Of a stretch of 21,695 bases of DNA, positions 1 through 6,902 are shown piece after piece. The translations under genes and the position numbers were made by a program. This DNA comes from Methanocorpusculaceae archaeon UBA456. GTDB taxonomy: Archaea; Halobacteriota; Methanomicrobia; Methanomicrobiales; Methanocorpusculaceae. Within the stretch, counting starts at the first letter, position 1. Each line of letters opens with the position of its first letter. Under the pieces are notes generated by a model. That model was given only the letters and a program-made list of their open reading frames with translations. It ran no database searches and was not told the DNA's origin. The stretch covers positions 36,807 through 58,501 of the forward strand of contig DAJQ01000044.1 in assembly GCA_002496395.1 (NCBI GenBank), written 5' to 3'.

Positions 1-110
1 TTGTTCCTCGTCATATCTTAAGAATCGATCGACTGCATGATGGCAGTTACCTCCCTGTCCGTTCATCACATTTAGCAAAAAGATATTAGTTATAGCAAAT
101 TAATTTTATT

Positions 111-752
111 ATGATGGATCATTCTGCCATGCCGGACACTCCCCCCGCTCCGGGTATTTTATGGGGTATATATGAAAAGCCGGTTGATACTATCCTCTCG
201 TTTCCGGATCTCTTCCGGGGATCGGCATATCCGCTACTTCCTTCCCCCCGGATGCAGGCATCCCAACTTCCCTATCCTTTCCAGAAAGGCGATCCCCTCT
301 CTCCCGGGGTGCTTGCCTCCTATGCTGCCATGATACAGCATGAAGGAATTGAACATGCATTTGTCTTTGACGAGCATGGAACCTTTCTTGAGAAACTCAC
401 CGGTGAGAGGACACGGATACAGTTTGGGCACCGGGATCTCTTCACTCTCACCCACACCATCTTCATCCACAACCATCCACGCGGCTATTCGTTCTCATTG
501 GCGGATCTGGAGACTGCCTGTGTCTTTGAGATGCGATCGATGATGGTCGTTTCCGGGAAAGGACTCCATATCCTGATGCCGCCTATTAAAGATGAGTATT
601 TCTCCCGAAAACTGCTCCGTGATATTGTCCGGTGTTATCGGATTAGATCCTCTGCGCAATCACTCTCGCAGCATTTTGAGCCAAATGATGGCGTATGGTA
701 TTTCATTGCAGCGGATCTCGGCCTTCGTTTCTGGAAGATGCGGATCTCCTGA
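111..752 (+). CDS. JAB/MPN-like domain protein, orphan
   Basis: A 213-residue protein of unknown cellular role. Residues 120-132 read HNHPRGYSFSLAD, which resembles the JAMM/JAB metal-binding signature (H-x-H followed by S-x2-D) seen in RadC-like and phage head-associated JAB proteins. The spacing between the second His and the Ser is six residues, one less than the classical motif. An acidic candidate for the fourth ligand lies upstream (E81 or E88, around EHAFVFDEHG). The domain is followed by a hydrophobic strand (SMMVVSG), as expected for this fold. JAB proteins are typically zinc peptidases or deubiquitinase-like hydrolases; activity here is not shown. The AT-rich upstream stretch has no clear Shine-Dalgarno, so the message may be leaderless; Met2 or Met7 are alternative starts. 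The nearest recognisable neighbours are a small unknown gene and a restriction-modification pair on the other strand. Confidence 0.6.
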   Translation: MMDHSAMPDTPPAPGILWGIYEKPVDTILSFPDLFRGSAYPLLPSPRMQASQLPYPFQKGDPLSPGVLASYAAMIQHEGIEHAFVFDEHGTFLEKLTGERTRIQFGHRDLFTLTHTIFIHNHPRGYSFSLADLETACVFEMRSMMVVSGKGLHILMPPIKDEYFSRKLLRDIVRCYRIRSSAQSLSQHFEPNDGVWYFIAADLGLRFWKMRIS

Positions 753-887
753 GATCCACACCTGACAGCCCTGCCCCGCTCTTCTTCCCAACACGTCCCA
801 GATCTCCTGCGTAACTCCCATGGCAAATGAGGGGCGAAAACAGTCTTCCGGCATCTTCATTGCAGAGCGGTACACACGATCAGCATC

Positions 888-1067
888 ATGAAGAATATGG
901 AGATGAAGAGAGAGGGATCGAAACTGATCATCGAAGTGGATCTCACAAAGGATTTCGGGATTTCAAAGTCAGGGAAATCGAAGATCATCGCATCAAGCGA
1001 GGGGAATATCAGCATACCTGATGATGAAGAGATCAAGATCGGATTGAATATCTACCGGAAAGCGTAG
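888..1067 (+). CDS. small conserved-looking protein, 59 aa
   Basis: A 59-codon open frame with ordinary host codon use (many ATC, GAT, GAG and AAG codons). The protein is charged and looks like a compact beta-rich domain: a hydrophobic strand (KLIIEVDL), a Gly/Ser/Lys loop (KDFGISKSGKSK), a second strand (IIASSEG) and a final strand (IKIGLNIYRK). I do not recognise the family with certainty; small proteins of this look occur in methanogens and have no assigned function. In-frame ATGs at 888, 897 and 903 leave the start uncertain; none has a well-spaced Shine-Dalgarno. An upstream 23-codon frame from ATG 820 ends in a TGA that overlaps the ATG at 888, which could couple translation or be chance. 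Confidence 0.55.
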   Translation: MKNMEMKREGSKLIIEVDLTKDFGISKSGKSKIIASSEGNISIPDDEEIKIGLNIYRKA

Positions 1068-1126
1068 AAATAAGCTTTATTATCTGCATTTTCAGGATAC
1101 GAAATCTTTCAAAGATGTGAGGGTTG

Positions 1127-2119
1127 TTATGTTCCATCCATCTTTTCATTCCGGGAGATGGATACCAAGCGTTGAGCAGAGCATATCCCTGAAGATATGA
1201 TACTCCTCGTTTGTTCATCCTGAATTTTATCGATGTTGAAGAAGCGTGTAGTTGTTGGGGATTCCTGTTCTGCAATGGAATAATCCATCTCAATCCGTAT
1301 CAGTGTCCAGAAATGGGAGAAGCCCTTAGCCTTTGCATTCCTGTGGCTTTTTTCTGCTTCACCAAGACGGTTATGAATATTTGATGCATCTCCTCCTCCT
1401 TTGATCTCAATTGAGACGAGGGGAAGAAGGCCAAAGCGGGCTTCTTCAATAATCTGGATATCGGGGTCTGCAAAGAATTCAATTCTGAGTATGCGGCCGG
1501 AATCGTTTGTAAGTGTGATCACTTTCTTCATCTCATCGACAGTCCGGATATTCGATCTGACAATCTGATGAATCAGGTCAAAGACCTCTGTTGTTGCTGA
1601 CTGGCCAACAGTATTGTTCCTTCCACCACGGAGCTGTGGACCAAGTGTGAGCATCTGGAGATCATGCACCAAATCTGTTGAAAGTCCTTCGACACCGCTT
1701 ACCAGTGCTTTTCCGGTTTCAATCAGGCTCTTGCAGAATGGCTCGATCTCGGGTTCAAGGCGTTGAGGAATTACTCTCCTCTCCTCAAGGGTTTTGAATC
1801 TTCCAAATGGCCCTTTTGTATAGAGCTCTTTCTGTGAGAATCCATACAGGAGTCTGTAATAGCCAAGGAGCCCTGGTTCTGCCCGGATGAGGAGAGGGAC
1901 GGGAAAGACACTCTCGCCACGCAGCCCCAGTATCGCAAGTTGTTTCAGGTATGCCTCATCGACATATTTGATAAGTTCAGAATCAAGATCGGCGATATGT
2001 ACCTGCGCAATTGCATATGCGAGTGCAGGGTGCAGATAGAGCGAGCGAAGTTCCGAAAGCCTGTTAGAGAACTCGATCTGTAATATGGGAATGAGAATTG
2101 GATATTTGTTCTCTGTCAT
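1127..2119 (-). CDS. Type II restriction endonuclease, XcyI-like family
   Basis: A 330-residue protein, close in size to XcyI (a CCCGGG-cutting isoschizomer of XmaI). It has a PD-(D/E)xK nuclease pattern: P219-D220 within FFADPDIQI, then E238-I-K240 within VSIEIKGGGD. The stretch after it (NIHNRLGEAEKSH) is what I remember of the XcyI/Cfr9I family. The gene overlaps the upstream methyltransferase by four bases (ATGA), so the two are probably co-transcribed and translationally coupled, methyltransferase first. This is the usual safe order because protection precedes cutting. Specificity for CCCGGG is inference from the family. A related PD-(D/E)xK nuclease with another target is the main alternative. 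Confidence 0.75.
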   Translation of the reverse strand: MTENKYPILIPILQIEFSNRLSELRSLYLHPALAYAIAQVHIADLDSELIKYVDEAYLKQLAILGLRGESVFPVPLLIRAEPGLLGYYRLLYGFSQKELYTKGPFGRFKTLEERRVIPQRLEPEIEPFCKSLIETGKALVSGVEGLSTDLVHDLQMLTLGPQLRGGRNNTVGQSATTEVFDLIHQIVRSNIRTVDEMKKVITLTNDSGRILRIEFFADPDIQIIEEARFGLLPLVSIEIKGGGDASNIHNRLGEAEKSHRNAKAKGFSHFWTLIRIEMDYSIAEQESPTTTRFFNIDKIQDEQTRSIISSGICSAQRLVSISRNEKMDGT

Positions 2120-3054
2120 AGGTGAATCAACTCGCTGATACGCGTATAGGCGACATCCATATACTTCGGGTTGAGTTCAATGCCACAGAATCTCCGATGT
2201 AACTTCAATGCCACGATCCCAACTGTACCTGATCCAAAGAATGGATCGAGGACATGGTTGCCTTCCTCGGTACTTGCAAGGAGGCAGGGTTCAATCAGGG
2301 ACTCCGGGAACATGGCAAAGTGATCATAATGATTTGGTTCAGTGTTGATTGACCAGATTGTACGCCGGTTGCGCCACCCTTTCCGGGAGGTTGAAGGCTC
2401 CCTGATCTTCTCGGCATCAAAGTAATACTTCTCATTCTTAGAGAGGAGGAAGAGGTATTCATGGCACCGTGTCGGGCGATCTCTCACCGACTCTGGTTGA
2501 CAATTGGGTTTGTGCCAGATTATGTCAGAACGCAAATACCATCCATCTGCCTGAAGTGCAAAAGCCAACCTCCATGGAAGGCCTATGAGATCCTTCGGCT
2601 TGAGCCCCTCCGGGGTTGGTGGACGATAGCTCATTCCCCGTGCGATATTTTTCTTATCAGGATCTCTTGTCCTTCTGTTACCACTTGTATAGCTGTCACC
2701 AATATTGAGCCAGAGCGTTCCATCAGGAGTAAGTGTTCGCCGCACCTCACGAAAGATTGCAACAAGATTCTCAATATATTCATCAAGTGTGTTTTCTGCC
2801 CCAATCTGACCGGGAATATTATAATCGCGAAGACCCCAGTACGGCGGGCTCGTTATACATGATCGAAATGTGTTATCGGGTATTGTTTGCAGAACCGCCT
2901 GAGAATCTCCCTGGATGATGCGTGAGACAAGCTGGGAATACGTATTCAAATCGTTAACGAGTATCTGGCCATCTGAAGCCGGATCTCGTGTTATTGAGTA
3001 TCCGGACAGGGTCTGTTTCGTTGTATAATCGATGATACGCTTGTTCATCATCAT
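2116..3054 (-). CDS. DNA methyltransferase, SPPY type (probable N4-cytosine), modification partner
   Basis: A 312-residue DNA methyltransferase. The catalytic motif IV is TSPPYW (residues 68-73, continuing GLRDY), and the AdoMet-binding motif I is DPFFGSG (270-276) near the C-terminus, so motif IV precedes motif I as in beta-class enzymes. The Ser before PPY is typical of N4-cytosine methyltransferases such as M.XcyI and M.Cfr9I, although some N6-adenine enzymes share it. It is followed with a four-base overlap by the XcyI-like endonuclease, so it most likely protects the host at the same site. Translation starts at one of three consecutive ATGs (3054, 3051 or 3048); a good GGAGG lies at 3065-3069. 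No controller (C) protein gene is visible. Confidence 0.88.
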   Translation of the reverse strand: MMMNKRIIDYTTKQTLSGYSITRDPASDGQILVNDLNTYSQLVSRIIQGDSQAVLQTIPDNTFRSCITSPPYWGLRDYNIPGQIGAENTLDEYIENLVAIFREVRRTLTPDGTLWLNIGDSYTSGNRRTRDPDKKNIARGMSYRPPTPEGLKPKDLIGLPWRLAFALQADGWYLRSDIIWHKPNCQPESVRDRPTRCHEYLFLLSKNEKYYFDAEKIREPSTSRKGWRNRRTIWSINTEPNHYDHFAMFPESLIEPCLLASTEEGNHVLDPFFGSGTVGIVALKLHRRFCGIELNPKYMDVAYTRISELIHL

Positions 3055-3199
3055 AGATAAAAATCCTCCCTCAGAATGAATGATATGCTCTTTGCTTTTT
3101 GTATATGATTCTCCTCAATGATAACAACTTACCAGGCCATCACTACCTAACGCCTGATAGCGAAGGGTGAAAGAAGGAGCTATTCATAGGGAGAAATCC

Positions 3200-3484
3200 T
3201 CACGGCAGATTCCCATCCCCCATACATCCTCTCTGCTTCTCCTCGCTCATCAGCACAAGCCTGTTAAAGATCTCCCGCACACCTGTCGGATCGATACCTG
3301 CCTCAACGGCCCGGTCAACTGCCCGTGCAATCACCTGCTCCCGCTGTGCGGGGTCGACCGGGGGCCGGCCCGCCTTCACCTTCTCGTGTGCCATCAATCC
3401 TGCCAGCGACTGCCGCCTTTTGATCAGATCGACAATCCCGGCATCTATTGTTGCAATCTCTTCGCGGATCTCATCAATGGTCAT
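3200..3484 (-). CDS. aroQ: Chorismate mutase, AroQ type
   Basis: A 94-residue, all-helical monofunctional chorismate mutase, which converts chorismate to prephenate on the way to phenylalanine and tyrosine. It fits the AroQ fold in length and in its residue pattern: the N-terminal IREEIATID helix, the KRRQSLA segment with conserved basic residues, the K in HEKVKAG, the DPAQRE turn, and the S-x3-Q pair in LMSEEKQ that matches Ser84/Gln88 of the E. coli P-protein domain. A weak GAGAGA ribosome site precedes the ATG. The gene follows glucokinase on the same strand after 45 bases and may share its transcript, although the two functions are not obviously linked. Confidence 0.88.
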   Translation of the reverse strand: MTIDEIREEIATIDAGIVDLIKRRQSLAGLMAHEKVKAGRPPVDPAQREQVIARAVDRAVEAGIDPTGVREIFNRLVLMSEEKQRGCMGDGNLP

Positions 3485-3529
3485 GTGGAATCTCTCTCAC
3501 CCGGTAAAATAAAAACCCTCCTGATCCGC

Positions 3530-4486
3530 TCATACCCTGAGATTCACCATACCGTAGCGGGCTGCTCCAAGGAGCCCGACATCTTCATTGCAAACAAGTG
3601 AGATGGGAATTGTTTCGAGTATATCCCGGTAATGCGGAGCATTAATGAATTCCTCCCGGAAATAATTGTTATTCACGAGGAACGGGTTTCTCATTGCAAC
3701 TCCGCCGGTGATGAAGAGGCCACCTGTTGCGAGGACACTGAGTGCATAGTTTCTGCATGCACGTGCATAGAACCTGGCAAAAAACTCTGTTGTCTCAGAC
3801 TCCGGCCCAATCCTGCTGACTATATTCTCCGGAGGAAGCGTCTCGCCGGTCAACCATGCATGCAGATGGGAAAGGCCGGCCCCGCTCACCACCAGATCGT
3901 TATGCGGATAACTACTACCGGTTTTTTCCAGCAGGTACTCCATGAAACCTGCTTCATCCTCTTTGCAGAAGGCAAAGGCGGCATGGCCTGCCTCTGAAGG
4001 AAGAGCAGAGATCCTATCCCCCGCTTCCTTTCGGATTGCGCAATGCCCAAGGCCGGTACCGGCACCGACCACTGCAATGACGCCGCCATCCTCAGCTCTC
4101 CCTGCCTGTATCACTTCTCTCGCAAGCTCTGTCTCCAGCAGGCAGGCATATCCTTGCGCAACAAAATCATTGATCAGGTGGATCTCTGTTCCCGGCATCT
4201 TCTTTCTGAGGTTGGTTATGTCAGCAGTCCACGGAACATTGGGGAGTGTTGCCCAAACACCCTCCCTGACAGGTCCCGGTACCGCAAGTACCATCGCATC
4301 CCACGAACTGTTGGTAACCGGGGCAACATGCATGAGAGCGCATTCGATCAGATCGTCAAATGAACTGAAACTGCCGGTTGTGAGCGAAATAGAATTCAGC
4401 CGGGATATGGTCTTGTCATCACTGAAGTTGAACCCGGCGAACCTGCTGTATGTCCCGCCTATATCTGCTGTCACGATTCTCTGCAT
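3530..4486 (-). CDS. glk: Glucokinase, bacterial Glk family
   Basis: ATP-dependent phosphorylation of glucose to glucose 6-phosphate, probably tied to storage-sugar turnover in an autotroph. The protein is 318 residues, close to the E. coli enzyme. It shows the phosphate-1 motif DIGGT (residues 8-12, then YSRFA), the sugar-site residues NDF in HLINDFVAQG, the phosphate-2 motif GAGTGLG, a SEAGHA segment matching the SEGGH sugar-binding motif, and the adenosine motif GGVAMRNPF near the C-terminus. I chose ATG 4486 because GGAG at 4495-4498 lies eight bases upstream and the family starts just before DIGGT; the frame stays open to 4528. It is divergent from the ATP synthase operon. Most archaeal glucokinases are ADP-dependent or ROK-type, so a bacterial-type Glk may reflect transfer. 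Confidence 0.87.
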   Translation of the reverse strand: MQRIVTADIGGTYSRFAGFNFSDDKTISRLNSISLTTGSFSSFDDLIECALMHVAPVTNSSWDAMVLAVPGPVREGVWATLPNVPWTADITNLRKKMPGTEIHLINDFVAQGYACLLETELAREVIQAGRAEDGGVIAVVGAGTGLGHCAIRKEAGDRISALPSEAGHAAFAFCKEDEAGFMEYLLEKTGSSYPHNDLVVSGAGLSHLHAWLTGETLPPENIVSRIGPESETTEFFARFYARACRNYALSVLATGGLFITGGVAMRNPFLVNNNYFREEFINAPHYRDILETIPISLVCNEDVGLLGAARYGMVNLRV

Positions 4487-4571
4487 TGATGCTTCTCCGT
4501 TCTGGCATATCTTCTGCCGGTATACCATCTCTCCTCTCTATGATCTGATAAAGCATACCCTGAGGGCGTAA

Positions 4572-4599
4572 GTTAATAACGGGGTCAATCTATAAATAC
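4572..4599. promoter_or_regulatory. Candidate divergent promoter region, glk / ATP synthase operon
   Basis: The gap between glucokinase (-) and ahaH (+) holds two AT-rich boxes. GTTAATAAC at 4572-4580 lies about 25-30 bases before the ahaH ATG, consistent with a TATA box for a nearly leaderless ahaH message; no Shine-Dalgarno precedes that ATG. TATAAATA at 4591-4598 is too close to ahaH to serve it, but on the minus strand it reads as TTTATA and could drive glk with a leader of roughly 80 bases. These are pattern matches only. Confidence 0.35.
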
Positions 4600-4603
4600 A
4601 TTC

Positions 4604-4936
4604 ATGCCGGTTCATGATATCGAGGCTGTCCTGAAGGTGGAGGAAGAGGCGATCTCACGGATTCTGGCTGCTGAAGAGGAGGCAGAAAAAGCAGTCAGTT
4701 CCGCCAGGAAAGAAGCGGCAGCATATATCGAAGATGAACTGAAGAAGGCAGGGGCAGAGGCAGCAGATGCGGTTATACGGGCGACCGGAGAAGCGGAAGA
4801 GAAAGCCCGTGAGATAGCTCTTGAGACAGAACGTCGCGTTGAGCAGACCACAACTGCCGCTGCCTCACGAAAGGAGAAGGCGGTTGTAGCGATCATTGCA
4901 GCGGTCACAGGAGGGAAAGATGTTCTATCCGGCTGA
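4604..4936 (+). CDS. ahaH: A-type ATP synthase subunit H (peripheral stalk)
   Basis: A 110-residue, Ala/Glu-rich protein predicted to be one long helix. Heptad-like runs from about residue 8 to 95 (for example KVEEEAISRILAAEEEAEKA) show that it forms the right-handed coiled coil of the peripheral stalk with subunit E, linking the A1 head to membrane subunit I. It is the first gene of the operon, as in Methanosarcina mazei (ahaHIKECFABDG). Its 3' end overlaps the start of subunit I by 17 bases. No Shine-Dalgarno is visible, so translation may be leaderless. Confidence 0.88.
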   Translation: MPVHDIEAVLKVEEEAISRILAAEEEAEKAVSSARKEAAAYIEDELKKAGAEAADAVIRATGEAEEKAREIALETERRVEQTTTAAASRKEKAVVAIIAAVTGGKDVLSG

Positions 4937-6902
4937 GATGCAGAAGGTGACGGTGGGTATCCATCGTAGATATGCAGCCTCCTTCCTCTCTGCTCTCCAC
5001 GAAAAGGGGATTCTTGAGCTCACCCCGATCACCGGTGATGAGCATCTCCTCCACCTCATATCACCAGTACAGCGGGATGAGATCCGGCAGGCACTTGCCG
5101 CTGCCCAGGCACGCACCGAGCGTGCTGTAGAGGCGCTCCTTGATCATACCCATAATGAGCAGGGGAGAATTACCCGCTTCTTCTTCCCAGGACGTGAGCC
5201 GCCGGTCCCAGCAGAGCAACCTGATCCCATTTCACTGCTGAAGGTGGTGGATGGGTATGATCCGGTCATCTCAGAGATCCTCTCCTGCCGGGTTCGCCGC
5301 TCTGCTATCCATGAGCGTATTGCTCGCCTTGATGAAGAGGAAGAACACCTCCTCCTCTTTGGGTGCGTTGCAGAGGTCCTCCCTCCACGCGAACCATCCC
5401 GGTTCGTATCCGTCCGGGCAGGGATCATTCCAACCGGTGAATGCGAGGATCTGAATGCCCTTTTTGAGGAGGAGGGGATACCTGACGCAATTGCGCACTC
5501 GGCATGCCGGTGCCAGGAAGAGGGGATGATCGCAGTTGTCCTTGCCCATGCACGTGCTGCCGGGGCAGTTGATGCCCTCCTCCGTTCAAGGGGTTTTGCC
5601 GATTTTACCTTCGGCGATCATGGGAGTACTGTTCCTGAGGCGCTTGAACATAACCGGAAAGAGAAGGAATCTCTTCGTCAGGAAGATGAAACGATACAGA
5701 ATCATCTAAGAGAAAAAAGCTCAGAATACCTCCAGCTCCTTGCCGGGCTTGCCGAGGATCTCGGGATCGCCCGTGATGCAACCGATGCCGCTGCCCTCAC
5801 CGGTTCAACCCGCGATCTCAGGCTCTATTCGGGGTGGATCAGGAGCCATGATCTCCCTCTCCTTGAGAAGATTGGAGATCTTCATGCCGGGGGTACCATG
5901 ATCTACCGTGCAGTTCCCGGGAAGGATGGGGATACAGCGGTTCCTGTTGCCTATAACCATCCACGCTGGCTCGCGCCGTTCCGCTCCCTCACTACAACAT
6001 TTTCCCCGCCCCGGTATCGCGAGGTGGATCCGACATTTTTTATCGCTCCTGTACTTGTCATCACCTTTGGGGTAATGCTTGGGGATGCCGGGTACGGACT
6101 ACTGCTTGCACTGGTTGCCGCCAGCTTGCTTGCCGGTCCTGCACGGTACCCGGGATCCACCCGTGACTTCTCGTTCATCCTGTTTGCCTGCGGTATCTCC
6201 GGTATTCTCTTTGGCATCCTTCAGGGTGGCTTCTTCGGAGATCTCCTCCCGAGATTCTTCGGCATCGCCCCGCCCTTCGCCGTAATCGATCCCCTGATGG
6301 ATCCGATCACTATCCTCACCGCAGCCCTCATCTTCGGGATCGCACACCTGAACCTTGGTCTTGGTATCGCAGCATATAGCCATCTGAGGGCAGGCAAACC
6401 CCGGATGATGCTCAAAGAACAGGGTGTCTGGTTCCTTATCCAGCCCTGTGCGGCAATCCTCCTCTTCGCCTTCTTCGGATGGGCTGAGATTCCGCTCACC
6501 CTCCTCTTTGCATCCGGAGCCGGAGCGGCGGCGGCAGCTGCGATGATCCTCACCTTCGAAGGGCCGCTTGGTTTCTTCAGCATCACGGGATTCCTTGGGG
6601 ACTGGCTGAGCTATACAAGGATTCTTGCGCTTGCACTCGCAACAGCCGGGATTGCCATGACCGTGAATATCCTATCTGAGATGATCGGATCAGTTCATCC
6701 GTATCTCGCAATCGTTGCGGTACTGTTTGCGGTCGGCGGCCATCTTGCAAACTTCCTGCTCCAGGCACTCGGCGGGTTCATCCATGCCCTCAGGCTCCAG
6801 TATGTCGAGTTCTTTGGCCACTTTTATGAGGGTGGCGGCCGCCTCTTTCAGCCATTTGCCGCGAACCGGAAGAAGACAATCCTCCCGGAGGATGAACCAT
6901 GA
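4920..6902 (+). CDS. ahaI: A-type ATP synthase subunit I (membrane stator, a-like)
   Basis: The 660-residue stator subunit that forms the ion channel halves beside the K rotor. Residues 1 to about 350 are a cytosolic alpha/beta and coiled-coil region (collar and peripheral-stalk contacts); the remainder holds several membrane helices, starting near TFFIAPVLVITFGVMLGD. The essential rotor-facing arginine is probably R567 in LSYTRILALALA, with a second conserved Arg, R625, in FIHALRLQYVEFFG. The C-terminal FYEGGG is typical of the family. I prefer ATG 4920 over the in-frame ATG 4896 because GGAGG at 4910-4914 sits five bases upstream and the protein then begins MFYPAEMQKVTV. It overlaps K by four bases (ATGA). 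Confidence 0.93.
   Translation: MFYPAEMQKVTVGIHRRYAASFLSALHEKGILELTPITGDEHLLHLISPVQRDEIRQALAAAQARTERAVEALLDHTHNEQGRITRFFFPGREPPVPAEQPDPISLLKVVDGYDPVISEILSCRVRRSAIHERIARLDEEEEHLLLFGCVAEVLPPREPSRFVSVRAGIIPTGECEDLNALFEEEGIPDAIAHSACRCQEEGMIAVVLAHARAAGAVDALLRSRGFADFTFGDHGSTVPEALEHNRKEKESLRQEDETIQNHLREKSSEYLQLLAGLAEDLGIARDATDAAALTGSTRDLRLYSGWIRSHDLPLLEKIGDLHAGGTMIYRAVPGKDGDTAVPVAYNHPRWLAPFRSLTTTFSPPRYREVDPTFFIAPVLVITFGVMLGDAGYGLLLALVAASLLAGPARYPGSTRDFSFILFACGISGILFGILQGGFFGDLLPRFFGIAPPFAVIDPLMDPITILTAALIFGIAHLNLGLGIAAYSHLRAGKPRMMLKEQGVWFLIQPCAAILLFAFFGWAEIPLTLLFASGAGAAAAAAMILTFEGPLGFFSITGFLGDWLSYTRILALALATAGIAMTVNILSEMIGSVHPYLAIVAVLFAVGGHLANFLLQALGGFIHALRLQYVEFFGHFYEGGGRLFQPFAANRKKTILPEDEP

Noticed and set aside
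660..960. Open minus-strand frame crossing the end of the JAB-like gene and the 59-residue gene
   Set aside because: It reads as plausible protein in part (around PEDCFRPSFAMGV) but has no good start or ribosome site, overlaps two better plus-strand genes, and matches no family I know. A decayed gene remnant cannot be excluded.
3942..4571. 209-codon plus-strand frame opposite glucokinase
   Set aside because: It lies antisense to a well-supported glucokinase with all motifs intact; it has no motif of its own.
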